In this document: positions 8,348 through 17,365 of the stretch, one piece after another
Layout: the number at the start of each line of letters is the position of its first letter
Numbering within the stretch: position 1 is the stretch's first letter
Source: Lachnospiraceae bacterium
GTDB taxonomy: Bacteria; Bacillota; Clostridia; Lachnospirales; Lachnospiraceae
DNA length: 49,377 nt
Reading direction: 5' to 3'
NCBI GenBank assembly: GCA_015057615.1
Contig: SVEA01000038.1
Location: 1-49,377, forward strand
Translations under genes and position numbers: made by a program
Notes under the pieces: model-generated
The model's database searches: none
What the model was told of the DNA's origin: nothing
Seen by the model: the letters and a program-made list of their open reading frames with translations, nothing else

Positions 8348-10663
8348 ATGGCATATATCAGGGAACGTTCCCAGGAGCTGACGGGATATCAGGAAAGTGC
8401 AACCTGGCAGCCGAATATAGATATTCAATGTGATTTTGTCATGGTATACGGCATCGATGCCACCATGCCGGAAAGGGTACAGAAATTCAGGGAGAAAGGA
8501 TATGTGGTCCACCTGATGACGGGGATTTCCTGGGGAGAGTATCAAGATTACCTGTATGGAAAGTATGACGGAAGAAACCATTGGGACGAAAGTCAGATGG
8601 ACCGTTACGGCAAGCATATTAAGCATGGAAAAGAGGTTCCTTATATGTCTCCGACCATCGCCTTTGCAGAGTATCTGACGCAAAAGCTTAAGGCTGCCGT
8701 GGATGCGGGAGTAGAGGCAATCCATATGGAGGAACCGGAATTCTGGGATCGGGGAGGGTATTCGGAGGCTTTTCAGAGAGAATACCTGCTGTATTACCGA
8801 GAACCCTGGAAGGCTCCCCATAGCAGTCTGGATGCGAGATATAAGGCTTCTAAGTTAAAGGCATACCTTTATGCGAGAACCTTAGGCTATATCGGAAATG
8901 CATTGAAGGAATATGCCCTGACGAAGTATGGCAGAGTTCTCAGATTCTATGTTCCTACCCATAGCCTGCTCAATTACACCCAGTGGAAGATCATCAGCCC
9001 GGAGGGCGCTCTGATCGGTATCCCTGCGGTAGATGGATATATCGCCCAGGTCTGGACCGGTACCAGCCGTCCGGCAAATGTCTATGCGGGCGTGGTAAAG
9101 GAGAGAACCTTTGAAACCGCATTTTTAGAATATGGTATTATGCAGGAGCTGGTGAAGGGTACGGGAAGAAGAATGTGGTTCCTTCATGATCCCATCGAGG
9201 ACAATCCGGAATATACCTGGGACGATTACCGCTATAATTATTTAAAGACGGCAATCGCTTCCCTGCTACATCCGGCTGTCTGCAATTATGAAATCTGCCC
9301 GTGGCCGAGAAGAGTATTTGATGGGGTATTTCCGCGCAAGGCAGGACTTGCCGGTGGAACGGTACCGACCTGGAATATGCAGGGAGCAAAGGCCATTCCT
9401 CCGGAATATGCTACTCTGCTTAATAGTATGGTGCAGCTGTTCGGTGATATGGACCAGGCAGAGTATTCCTTTGAGGGGATAGAGGAAGGGGTCGGCATCC
9501 TGATGTCGGATTCCGGACTGTTTCAGAGAAGCTATCCCGATGGAATCATCACGGAAGAAAAGGCTGCGGCTCTGGAGCATGCGATGGAGGCTTTGAAGGA
9601 CCGGATGCATGACGGAGAAGATTGCTCTGTAGAAAGTCAAACGCTTATGGAAAAGGTGAAGGAGGACAAGGACCTTTATCAGAGCTTTACCCAGAGCAGC
9701 ACCTTCCCCAATTTCTTTGGTATGGCAATGCCCTTATTAAAATATGGGCTTCCAGTACGGCCGGTGCTACTGGATAATATCCGAAGATATCCAGGATATT
9801 TTGATGATTACATGACACTAATTTTAAGCTATGAGTATATTAAGCCGGAATCCCCGGATGTCAACAATGCGCTTGCGGCATGGGTGAAAAGCGGCGGTTC
9901 CCTTGTGTATATCGGAGACGGCAGCGATCCCTATCACCAGGTTGCGGGTTGGTGGAACCGATCCTCTTTATCTGCGGGTGGAAAAGGAGGCTATCCGAAT
10001 CCTTCGGAGCATTTATTTGAGATGCTGGGGCTTTCCGTGACACCGAAGGACGGCTTATATGAAGTTGGGAAGGGTCGTGTCATGGTCTGGAACCTGTCGC
10101 CGGCAAGGCTCTGCCTGACATCGGAGCTGGCAGGAGAATACCGTTCCCGATTAAAGGAGGTGCTGGCGCTTAGAGGCAGCGAATGGAGGTATACGAACCA
10201 GTTGACGCTGCGCAGAGGTCCCTATATTATTTCGGCGGTGATGGACGAAGGTGGAGAAGATATGCCGAGAGAAGCGCATGTTTTCAAAGGACTTTATGCG
10301 GATATGCTTGCGGGTGATTATGCGATCATAAAGGAAAAGAGCTTAACCAAAGATGAGAACACCATCCTATTTGACTTTTCAAAAATCGAAGAGGAGGACT
10401 GGAGAGTAATCGGCTGCTCCGCCCGGGTATTTTCCCTAGATCCGACAGAGGAGGGCACCGGCTTTACTATGAGGGTAAAAGCAGCGGATCGGCTGAAAGC
10501 CTTTCTGAGAATCCGACTTCCCAAACCAGTGGCGTCATTGGAGGCGGAGGATGAAAAGGGCAGAAAAGTTCCGGTAAAGTATACCTGGGATGAGGATACG
10601 CGGACGGAATTATTCTGCTACGATAGCTCCAATCAGGAAGTGTCAATCCGAGGGGTCTTCTAA
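8348..10663 (+). CDS. Putative glycoside hydrolase-like protein, family not recognised
   Basis: The 771 residues have no signal peptide, so the protein is cytoplasmic. I cannot assign a family. The N-terminal ~370 residues read like a TIM-barrel glycosidase, with alternating beta/alpha segments and a conserved-looking acidic cluster IHMEEPEFWDRGG (Glu128, Glu129, Glu131). Residues ~450-600 resemble the glutamine-amidotransferase-like domain found after the barrel in GH42-type enzymes (MTLILSYEYIKPES, then AWVKSGGSLVYIGDG). The last ~150 residues look beta-rich. The ATG at 8348 follows AAAGGATTGGAAG. Its place directly after the importer genes suggests it processes the imported sugar. Enzymatic function is inference only. 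Confidence 0.6.
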   Translation: MAYIRERSQELTGYQESATWQPNIDIQCDFVMVYGIDATMPERVQKFREKGYVVHLMTGISWGEYQDYLYGKYDGRNHWDESQMDRYGKHIKHGKEVPYMSPTIAFAEYLTQKLKAAVDAGVEAIHMEEPEFWDRGGYSEAFQREYLLYYREPWKAPHSSLDARYKASKLKAYLYARTLGYIGNALKEYALTKYGRVLRFYVPTHSLLNYTQWKIISPEGALIGIPAVDGYIAQVWTGTSRPANVYAGVVKERTFETAFLEYGIMQELVKGTGRRMWFLHDPIEDNPEYTWDDYRYNYLKTAIASLLHPAVCNYEICPWPRRVFDGVFPRKAGLAGGTVPTWNMQGAKAIPPEYATLLNSMVQLFGDMDQAEYSFEGIEEGVGILMSDSGLFQRSYPDGIITEEKAAALEHAMEALKDRMHDGEDCSVESQTLMEKVKEDKDLYQSFTQSSTFPNFFGMAMPLLKYGLPVRPVLLDNIRRYPGYFDDYMTLILSYEYIKPESPDVNNALAAWVKSGGSLVYIGDGSDPYHQVAGWWNRSSLSAGGKGGYPNPSEHLFEMLGLSVTPKDGLYEVGKGRVMVWNLSPARLCLTSELAGEYRSRLKEVLALRGSEWRYTNQLTLRRGPYIISAVMDEGGEDMPREAHVFKGLYADMLAGDYAIIKEKSLTKDENTILFDFSKIEEEDWRVIGCSARVFSLDPTEEGTGFTMRVKAADRLKAFLRIRLPKPVASLEAEDEKGRKVPVKYTWDEDTRTELFCYDSSNQEVSIRGVF

Positions 10664-11233
10664 AACAAGTACCTGTTGTTCAATACTTGGAGATATTGCA
10701 GAGGAGGCTTTTAACACCTCATATCAATTTATTATTCATTTTTCACAGGTTCTGTAATTAATACATCGGGTGAGCAGAAAACATTCCGGTATTTCTTACA
10801 GAACCTTTTAGCATGGATCATGATAGGGCAGTATCGATGGTGTGAAAAGTCGTAAAATCCTGGGAGCAAAAAGTCTCGTTTAAAAGCATGGCGGGCTTGC
10901 TGTTTTGCGGGGATAATGTGCACCACTTAAAGAAAATGACAACGGTAAAAGAAATATTTGCGGAATTGGTTTTTTAGTTATATATGTGAAGGTATTTTTG
11001 AAGTATAAGGATACGAAATAAGAAGCATAATGTTAATAAAATACTTAAGTTTACATGAGTCATTCTCCGAGATGCATACCTTGAAAAAAATTCAAAAAAT
11101 GTTTGTATTATTGCGAAACAGCATTTAAAATAAAAATTGGGGAAAGAATTTTTACTATTCATAAAAATTTATAAAAAGGGGAGCGGTGGTTAAGTAAGTA
11201 ACAATGAAATTGCATAGAAAGGTTGCATAAATT
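10664..11233. other. Intergenic region, little recognisable
   Basis: It contains a degenerate R1-type right terminus (AGGCTTTTAACACCTCATAT near 10696-10715) and AT-rich DNA. A 64-codon minus-strand frame at 10732-10926 lacks a ribosome site and any family I know. No convincing promoter was found for the DUF1538 gene downstream. Confidence 0.5.
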
Positions 11234-12745
11234 TTGAATGTATTTATTTCAAAACTCAAAGAAGTCTTATACTCGATTTTACCAATAACAATTATTGTAC
11301 TGATTTTTAACTATACGTTAACTCCTCTGGGCTCGCATAACGTTAATCAATTTATTGCAGGCACTTTTCTTATGATTTTAGGAATACCGCTTTTTTTAGT
11401 AGGTATTGATATTTCCATTACACCAATCGGGGAACAAATAAGCGAACTCTTAATAAAATCAAATAAACTCTGGCTGATTTTATTCGGCGGCGGTATTTTT
11501 GGATTTATTGTTACCGTCTCAGAACCGGATCTTCATATCCTGGCGGGACAGGTTAGAGCGATTACAAACGGTGAATTTAATTCAAATTTAATGGTTTTTC
11601 TGGTTTGTACCGGGGTTGGCATCATGGTTTCTTTCGCGATATTCAGAATCCTAAAGAACATCTATCTAAAATATTTTATGACTATTATATATCTTATTAT
11701 TTTCGTATTGGGATGTTTTACGCAGCCTGATTTTCTGGCAATTGCCTTTGATGCGTCTGGAAATACGACAGGCTCTGTCTCGGTACCGTTTATCCTTGCC
11801 ATTGCAGTGGGAATTTCAGCCATGACCCGAAGCAATGAAAAAGAAGAAAACGATGGTTTTGGCATGCTTGGCATTGCTTCTGCGGGAGCAATCGCGGCGG
11901 TTATGCTTCAGGGGATTTTTAACCAGGCGGATTCAATCAATGCAAGCCTGGTAGCAGGGATTCCGGATACAAAAGGATTGTTTCAGAATTTAATATCTCA
12001 AATCCTGCAGTATGTACAGGAAGCATTTTTGGTGATTTTGCCGATTCTGGCGATTTATCTGGTGCTAAATTTTATATGGATAAAAACTCCGGTACGACAA
12101 TTAAAACGGCTCTTAATTGGCGTTGTATACACCTATATCGGGCTGATTCTCTTCTTGACGGGGATTAATATCGGCTTCATTGAGGCCAGCCGCCAGATGG
12201 GTACTCAGATTGCAGCGTTAGATAAGCCATGGCTTTTGGTACTTGTCGGCATGTTGCTCGGATTAATTACAATTCCCGCGGAACCGTCTGTCCATGTTCT
12301 TACACACCAGATTGAGGACAATACCGCCGGTTCTATAAAATCATTTACCGTGATGATAACCCTTAGTTGCGGGGTAGCTGTGGCAGTCGGTCTGTCCATG
12401 CTTCGAATTCTAATTCCGTCTTTGCAGCTGTGGCATATTCTTCTTCCCGGGATGGTTCTTGCCATTCTGCTTTCCTTTATCGTTCCCGATATATTTGTCG
12501 GAATCGCGTATGATTCCGGAGGTGTTGCAGCAGGTACCATGACATCGGTTTTTATACTACCGTTTGCGCAAGGAGCTGCGGAGCACATTCCAAATGCCAG
12601 TATTGTACGGGACGGCTTTGGCATCATTGCTCTGGTAGCTATGACCCCCTTGATCGCGGTTCAGCTGTTGGGATTTATCTATGTATTAAAATCTCATTTA
12701 CAAAAATCAAGTCGTAAAACAGAGACTACGGATAAGGAGGAATAA
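11234..12745 (+). CDS. DUF1538 family integral membrane protein
   Basis: This is a membrane protein of unknown function, 503 residues with about 12 TM segments in two homologous halves. Each half carries the family's signature stretches (TEPxxHVL/SEPDLHILAGQV at about residues 97-109, and AEPSVHVLTHQIED at about 350-363; GIAYDSGGVAAGTMT at about 420-434). It begins with TTG at 11234 after GAAAGG. No in-frame ATG near the start gives a better fit. It is the first gene of a tight three-gene set with two PII-like proteins, which suggests a transporter or channel gated by a PII-type sensor. The substrate is unknown. Confidence 0.85.
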   Translation: MNVFISKLKEVLYSILPITIIVLIFNYTLTPLGSHNVNQFIAGTFLMILGIPLFLVGIDISITPIGEQISELLIKSNKLWLILFGGGIFGFIVTVSEPDLHILAGQVRAITNGEFNSNLMVFLVCTGVGIMVSFAIFRILKNIYLKYFMTIIYLIIFVLGCFTQPDFLAIAFDASGNTTGSVSVPFILAIAVGISAMTRSNEKEENDGFGMLGIASAGAIAAVMLQGIFNQADSINASLVAGIPDTKGLFQNLISQILQYVQEAFLVILPILAIYLVLNFIWIKTPVRQLKRLLIGVVYTYIGLILFLTGINIGFIEASRQMGTQIAALDKPWLLVLVGMLLGLITIPAEPSVHVLTHQIEDNTAGSIKSFTVMITLSCGVAVAVGLSMLRILIPSLQLWHILLPGMVLAILLSFIVPDIFVGIAYDSGGVAAGTMTSVFILPFAQGAAEHIPNASIVRDGFGIIALVAMTPLIAVQLLGFIYVLKSHLQKSSRKTETTDKEE

Positions 12746-12748
12746 GGT

Positions 12749-13396
12749 ATGGAAAATGAATTACTTCTTACAATTATCATAGAAAGCGGGAAGGGCAGCG
12801 CGGTTTTAAATTTCATGCGTGAGATGGGTATCCGAAATGCCATCTGCCTTTTGGGTAAGGGAGTCATACAGAATAAATTTCTGGAAATGATGGAAATCAA
12901 TGAAGTGTATAAAGAGATCATATTAGCGCCGATACCTTTTAAGTTGCGCGATGAGCTTTTGGACAGATTGAAAACAAGGTTCCATTTGGAAAAGAAAAAT
13001 CATGGTATGGCTTTCCTAGTCCCGCTGGCGGGAGCTTTACAAGATGCAGCCATGCACTGGGATACAAGCGGTTTATCCTCCGCGGTTATATGCGACTACA
13101 CTGCAATCCTATTGATCGTAGATAAAAGCAGACAGGAAATAGCAACAGAAATTTGTCATAGAGCAGGATATTATGGGGGGATTGCTATAAAAGCACACGG
13201 TTCTGCAAGTAAGCTCAATATCGTATTGGATCGGATGGTTGAGCCGGAAAAGGAAGTTATGTTAATGCTATTGCAAACCCGACTTGCGGACCGGCTGACC
13301 GCAATCCTCAATGAACAGCTGCAGTTGGATAAGCCCAATACCGGTATATTGATCCGGATGGGTGTCAATCAGGTACTAGGCTATGTACCGGAATAA
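12749..13396 (+). CDS. Tandem PII-like protein
   Basis: The 215 residues appear to be two PII-like (ferredoxin-fold) domains in tandem. Domain 1 (about 1-100) opens LLLTIIIESGKGSAVLNFMREMGIRNA, and domain 2 (about 110-213) opens AVICDYTAILLIVDKSRQEIATEICHRAGYYGG. The strand-helix pattern with a Gly-rich turn matches PII proteins, but the long uridylylated T-loop of GlnB is absent. It starts 3 bp after the DUF1538 stop with an AAGGAGG site inside the DUF1538 end, so the two are translationally linked. It is presumably a cytoplasmic regulator of that membrane protein. The domain call rests on pattern and context. Confidence 0.65.
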   Translation: MENELLLTIIIESGKGSAVLNFMREMGIRNAICLLGKGVIQNKFLEMMEINEVYKEIILAPIPFKLRDELLDRLKTRFHLEKKNHGMAFLVPLAGALQDAAMHWDTSGLSSAVICDYTAILLIVDKSRQEIATEICHRAGYYGGIAIKAHGSASKLNIVLDRMVEPEKEVMLMLLQTRLADRLTAILNEQLQLDKPNTGILIRMGVNQVLGYVPE

Positions 13397-13420
13397 TGTA
13401 TTTGCCGAGGTGTGATGATA

Positions 13421-13705
13421 ATGAAAAATTTCATGATTTTAGTGACCGTCCCTTTCGGACAGGCGAATAAGGTGATTGAGGCTGCAAACGAAGCGGGGGC
13501 GACTGGAATGACGATTATCCGCGCAAGAGGAAAAGACAATCCGGCTCCCCCAAAGCTATTTGGCCTTAATATGGAATCCGAGCAGGAGCTTATTTTGATT
13601 GCTCTGAATCAAAAGATCACCGCTGTAGTTTGTAACAGAATACGGAACGAATTCGTAACAAATAAGATAAATAACGGTTCCATTTATATATTGCCCATAC
13701 AATAA
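13421..13705 (+). CDS. Single-domain PII-like protein
   Basis: About 94 residues: KNFMILVTVPFGQANKVIEAANEAGATGMTIIRARG is the usual beta1-alpha1-beta2 opening of PII family regulators. A short T-loop-like stretch (KDNPAPPKLFG) and a second beta-alpha-beta (ELILIALNQKITAVVCNRIRNEF) follow. I place the start at ATG 13421. GTG 13412 and ATG 13415 are in frame but too close to the CGAGG site at 13406-13410. It is the last gene of the DUF1538 set, 24 bp after the tandem PII-like gene. The domain identity is fairly clear, the effector unknown. Confidence 0.75.
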   Translation: MKNFMILVTVPFGQANKVIEAANEAGATGMTIIRARGKDNPAPPKLFGLNMESEQELILIALNQKITAVVCNRIRNEFVTNKINNGSIYILPIQ

Positions 13706-13756
13706 GGGAGACGGTTTCTGTGTAGGGAAGGACAGGATGGCTTCTGACTCATGATG

Positions 13757-14593
13757 TCAGGCGACAACCTGGTTTCCGCCCTTTCTTTTTGCCTGGTACA
13801 ATTTGCGGTCAGCCAGTTCCACGATCTCGTCCACCGAATTGACGCCATTTCCCGGATAAATCGTTTCAACTCCGAAGCTGCTGGTGATTTTTAATGTATT
13901 CTTATTAATGTTAAAATCGGTTGCCTCCACCATTTTGCAGATTCGATCCGCAATTTGTGCTGCGGCGGTATGATGGATGGAGGGGAGACAGATGAGAAAT
14001 TCGTCTCCGGCATATCGTGCCGCCCAGCCACCTTCCTTTTGCACCTGTTGCTGAAAAATCCCAGCAATCTCTTTTAGTACTAAATCTCCTGTTACATGTC
14101 CGTAATTGTCATTGATATCCTTAAAGCAATCGATATCCGTATAAATAATGGATAAAGGCTCAGTTTTCTGAAAGGAACAGGCGAAATCAATCGGAAGCTG
14201 TTCATATATATATCTGCGGTTATACACACTCGTCAGTTCGTCCGTAATGGTCAATTTTCTTAAATGGCGAATTAAATGATCCTGTTCGGCGGATACGAGG
14301 GGGCCCTTATCACCATCTTCTAAGATTCGCTGGATCAATTCAAGACGACAAGAACGCCTCCCGACGGATACCGGCATTGTTATCGTGATGACCATGGAAT
14401 GATCCGCCTCGCTAACGGCAAATACAGCATCACATTGCCCAGTATGGGAAATGGGGTTTTCTGTCAGCATGTCTGAATTCTCGCTGTCATATAAAACTTC
14501 TTCATTGGCTATATCCTTAATCCGGACAATCGAATAAAGTTTTTCGAGCATTTTTATAAATGTAATAACTTGATTTAGAGTTTCAAATATCAT
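13757..14593 (-). CDS. Diguanylate cyclase (GGDEF domain)
   Basis: The predicted reaction is synthesis of cyclic di-GMP from two GTP. The 278 residues have no TM segment. An N-terminal region (1-~112) of PAS-like length ends in a short helix, followed by a GGDEF domain (about 113-278) with LTITDELTSVYNRRYIYE, YTDIDCFKDINDNYGHVTGD, and the signature as AGDEF at 195-199. Ala in the first position is tolerated in active cyclases. I see no RxxD inhibitory site at the usual place. It ends LADRKLYQAKRKGGNQVVA. The ATG at 14593 follows AAAGGAAAG. It is convergent with the PII-like operon, with about 50 bp between and no clear terminator. Confidence 0.93.
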   Translation of the reverse strand: MIFETLNQVITFIKMLEKLYSIVRIKDIANEEVLYDSENSDMLTENPISHTGQCDAVFAVSEADHSMVITITMPVSVGRRSCRLELIQRILEDGDKGPLVSAEQDHLIRHLRKLTITDELTSVYNRRYIYEQLPIDFACSFQKTEPLSIIYTDIDCFKDINDNYGHVTGDLVLKEIAGIFQQQVQKEGGWAARYAGDEFLICLPSIHHTAAAQIADRICKMVEATDFNINKNTLKITSSFGVETIYPGNGVNSVDEIVELADRKLYQAKRKGGNQVVA

Positions 14594-14627
14594 GTTAATC
14601 TTTCCTTTTCATCAAGGAGATGATTTC

Positions 14628-14735
14628 ATGTCTAAATTATTTTCAAAGCTATTTGAGTTCCTATGGTCGATGATAGAAATTCTCCTTGTACGTTCCTTTC
14701 GTAAGCTATTTCTTAATGAATTCCGTAAGTATTAA
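14628..14735 (+). CDS. Candidate 35-residue amphipathic peptide
   Basis: It starts with ATG 14628, seven bases after AAGGAG. The peptide begins MSKLFSKLFEFLWSMIEILL and ends with a basic tail (RKLFLNEFRKY). Hydrophobic and basic residues alternate as in a membrane-active amphipathic helix. It starts 35 bp from, and divergent to, the diguanylate cyclase start. I know no homologue. The ribosome site and composition are the only support; a regulatory or toxin-like peptide is a guess. Confidence 0.35.
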   Translation: MSKLFSKLFEFLWSMIEILLVRSFRKLFLNEFRKY

Positions 14736-14782
14736 GCTTCGCAAACCATGTATAAATAGTAAATCAGGGAATCCAACATAGC

Positions 14783-14896
14783 TCAAAGCACGATGGAGGC
14801 ATTAACATTCATACCGGCCGAACTTAAGTAGATAATACGATCAAAAGTAGGGACTGCTTCTATTAGAGTCTGCATATTCAATAGGCTCTCGTTCAC
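14783..14896 (-). CDS. Candidate 37-residue small protein divergent from XRE regulator
   Basis: It starts with GTG at 14896 (minus strand), seven bases after a perfect AAGGAG at 14904-14909. The peptide begins VNESLLNMQTLIEAVPTFDR and ends in a Ser/Ala/Asn-rich stretch. It is not strongly hydrophobic. It is transcribed away from the XRE regulator at 15042 across a 145-bp AT-rich gap suited to a divergent promoter. I recognise no family. It could be a small effector or a signalling peptide partner of the regulator, which is inference from layout only. Confidence 0.4.
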   Translation of the reverse strand: MNESLLNMQTLIEAVPTFDRIIYLSSAGMNVNASIVL

Positions 14897-15041
14897 TTGT
14901 TTTCTCCTTTCCATGTGTTTGATATGTATAGCTTCCACAATAATTGGTATTCTATGAGTATATATTTTAGTATTCTTTTGGAATATTTTCAAGTCTTAAT
15001 GTATTCTTTAAGATTACTCTAAAGGAGGCTTAGAGCATATC

Positions 15042-15368
15042 ATGGTGAGAAATGAATTAGGTAATGCCATAAGAAATGCCCGTATGGAAAAGAAATTAAC
15101 CCAAGAAAAGCTGGCTGAGATAATCAATATTTCACCGGTGCATATCAAGCAGATTGAGGCGGGAACCAGAATGCCATCTGTGGAGGTACTTTATAAAATT
15201 TCAGTTACACTAAATCTCTCGGTTGATGATGTTTTCTTCCCTGAAAAGCCCAATGCTAAGGAAATGCTGGGCAAAATAGAACGTATCCTGCGTGTTTGTA
15301 CGCAGCATGATTTACGGGTGGTCTATGCTACCGCCTGTGCCTTAATTGATACGGATATACAAGAGTAA
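15042..15368 (+). CDS. XRE-family HTH transcriptional regulator
   Basis: This is a DNA-binding regulator of 108 residues. The HTH_3 domain covers residues 1-65 (LGNAIRNARMEKKLTQEKLAEI, then the recognition helix ISPVHIKQIEAGTRMPSVEVLYKIS). A ~40-residue C-terminal tail has no sensor domain I recognise. The ATG at 15042 follows AAAGGAGG at a long 13-bp spacing. It is monocistronic, closed by a hairpin at 15407-15432. Targets are unknown; autoregulation of the divergent gap is likely for such a small repressor. Confidence 0.9.
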   Translation: MVRNELGNAIRNARMEKKLTQEKLAEIINISPVHIKQIEAGTRMPSVEVLYKISVTLNLSVDDVFFPEKPNAKEMLGKIERILRVCTQHDLRVVYATACALIDTDIQE

Positions 15369-15406
15369 ACCGTAGCCATGAAAATATGGTGAATCGGATG
15401 GCAATA

Positions 15407-15432
15407 AAAGGTGCGCCATAATCGGCACCTTT
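15407..15432 (+). terminator. Terminator after the XRE regulator
   Basis: AAAGGTGC and GCACCTTT are separated by 10 bases, followed within 10 bp by a run of T residues. This gives a rho-independent terminator shape. Confidence 0.7.
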
Positions 15433-15711
15433 CGTTTGTATACTTTTTTTTGCACCTTTTTCGAATAAATTAAGTATCAAAAACATCTCTTCTATGACAT
15501 TTTCCCTTATCTCTACTTAGAATATCAAATTTTCTTATTTGCATTATTCCGCTACAATAACTGCTACAGAATTTTTGGACACCCTTTGATTTTCGTATAT
15601 AATATTTTATGAAAAAGGAAACAATCGGTGCAGAAAAGATTTACACTTTCTCCCTGCTATGGTATATAATGAAGATAATCTGAATTATCCTAAGAAGATG
15701 CAATAATTGAG

Positions 15712-15780
15712 TGTCATAAGTCGTTATATGATTTGATATGAGTGGGATATTATATATTCATGTTTATTTGACTTATGACA
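15712..15780. repeat. 69-bp element with GTGTCA-type inverted ends before zwf
   Basis: TGTCATAAGTC (15712-15722) and GACTTATGACA (15770-15780) are perfect 11-bp inverted ends. GAGTG at the left resembles the outer base context of R1 and R2. The interior is AT-rich and non-coding. It lies 74 bp upstream of zwf. Confidence 0.5.
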
Positions 15781-15853
15781 TTTCGATCAGTGAATTACGG
15801 CATGGTTACTTATCGTTATACGAAAGATGTCTTTATCATGGAGGGAGTTTTGT

Positions 15854-17353
15854 ATGGAAAAGAACGGAAGGGATGGAGATTCTCTATCGGCGATCTTTGT
15901 TATCTTTGGCGGAACCGGTGATTTGACGCATCGTAAGCTAATACCGGCATTATATAATTTGGTGATTGATCAGCTTCTTCCCAAGAATTTCGCCATTGTA
16001 TCCGTGGGACGAAGGAATAAATCAGAGGAAGATTATAAGATAGATATGTACCATTCTCTGAAGGAGCATTCCCGGAATAAGGTGGATGAAAAGCATTGGG
16101 CAGAGCTTTGCGGTATGCTTCATTATTACCAGTTTGATTTTACGGACCAGGGAGGATATTTGGCTTTAAAGGATTACCTGGATGCGCTGGACTTAAAAGT
16201 GAAGACCGGAGGTAATCGGGTGTTCTATCTGGCAGTCGCTCCGGAGCATTTTGAAACCATCGTGACCGGTCTGCATAAAAGTAAGATGACGAAGAAACCG
16301 GGAGCGTGGAGCAGGTTGATCATTGAGAAACCTTTTGGCAAGGACTTAAAGACCGCCAGAAAGCTGAATAATAAGCTGCTCGAGGTCTTTGAAGAAAGCA
16401 GTATCTATCGTATCGATCATTATCTTGGCAAGGAAATGATTCAAAATATTATGGTACTGCGTTTTGGTAATTCCATTTTTGAGTCTATATGGAATAATAA
16501 ATTTATCGATAACGTTCAAATCTCTCTGACAGAGAAGCTGGGTGTCGGCGCAAGGAGCGGCTATTATGAGAACTCCGGCGCGATGAGGGATATGGTGCAG
16601 AGCCATATTATTCAGATACTTTCCCTGGTTGCCATGGAGCCTCCCGTGAATCTCAAAACGGATTCAATTCGTACCGAGAAGCAGAAGGTACTGGAAGCAA
16701 TCGAGGATATTACCACGGGCTTCCTTCGCAATAATGTGGTGTTCGGCCAGTATGGGAAAGGGATTATCGACGGCAGTCCGGTGCCGGGCTACCGCGAGGA
16801 GCCTGCGGTGCCTGGGGATTCCAATACGGAAACCTTTGTAGCGTTAAAGCTCTTTGTCAATAATTTCCGCTGGGCAGGCACCCCCTTCTACATTCGGACC
16901 GGAAAGCGGATGGGAACCGGCTCCGCAGAAATTGTGATTCAGTTTAAAGACCTTCCCAATATCCTATATTTTAAGGATAAGGAAGTGCAGGACCCAAATC
17001 TTTTAGTTTTGCGAATTCAACCGAATGTTGGCGTATTCTTTCAGTTTAATACGAAGGATTTTGCGACCCATAACGGTATTATTCCTACGAAAATGGATAC
17101 CAGCCACTACAGCCCCACGCAGGGAAATACACCGGAAGCATACGAACGCTTACTCTATGATATCCTCCGGGGAGATGCCACTCTGTTTCCGAGATGGGAC
17201 GAGGTCGAGGCTGCATGGGTATTTGCAGATAAGATTATTAAGTACAGAGAGAAGAAAATCTCACAATTTCCCAATTATGATGCCGGCTCCATGGGCCCGG
17301 TCAGTGCGTTCGAGCTGCTAGCAAGGGATGGCAGAAAGTGGTGGAATATATAA
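15854..17353 (+). CDS. zwf: Glucose-6-phosphate 1-dehydrogenase
   Basis: The enzyme oxidises glucose-6-phosphate to 6-phosphogluconolactone with NAD(P)+, entering the oxidative pentose phosphate pathway in the cytoplasm. The nucleotide-binding motif FGGTGDLTHRKLIPALYNL is at about residues 18-36. The substrate-binding signature RIDHYLGKE is at 186-194 with the catalytic-site His189. A second conserved block, FYIRTGKRM, lies near residue 346. The 499 residues match the family (about 490). The ATG at 15854 has GGAGGGAG six bases upstream. An earlier in-frame ATG at 15827 has no ribosome site. The cyclase-family gene starts 12 bp after the stop with its own GGAGG, suggesting co-transcription. 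Confidence 0.97.
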   Translation: MEKNGRDGDSLSAIFVIFGGTGDLTHRKLIPALYNLVIDQLLPKNFAIVSVGRRNKSEEDYKIDMYHSLKEHSRNKVDEKHWAELCGMLHYYQFDFTDQGGYLALKDYLDALDLKVKTGGNRVFYLAVAPEHFETIVTGLHKSKMTKKPGAWSRLIIEKPFGKDLKTARKLNNKLLEVFEESSIYRIDHYLGKEMIQNIMVLRFGNSIFESIWNNKFIDNVQISLTEKLGVGARSGYYENSGAMRDMVQSHIIQILSLVAMEPPVNLKTDSIRTEKQKVLEAIEDITTGFLRNNVVFGQYGKGIIDGSPVPGYREEPAVPGDSNTETFVALKLFVNNFRWAGTPFYIRTGKRMGTGSAEIVIQFKDLPNILYFKDKEVQDPNLLVLRIQPNVGVFFQFNTKDFATHNGIIPTKMDTSHYSPTQGNTPEAYERLLYDILRGDATLFPRWDEVEAAWVFADKIIKYREKKISQFPNYDAGSMGPVSAFELLARDGRKWWNI

Positions 17354-17365
17354 GGAGGAAAGGCT

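Noticed and set aside
8171-8821. 216-codon minus-strand frame
   Set aside because: Overlaps the terminator hairpin and the start of the 771-residue gene; composition is that of an antisense frame.
10732-10926. 64-codon minus-strand frame in a gene-free gap
   Set aside because: No ribosome site, no recognised family. It may be a decayed gene, but the evidence is too thin.
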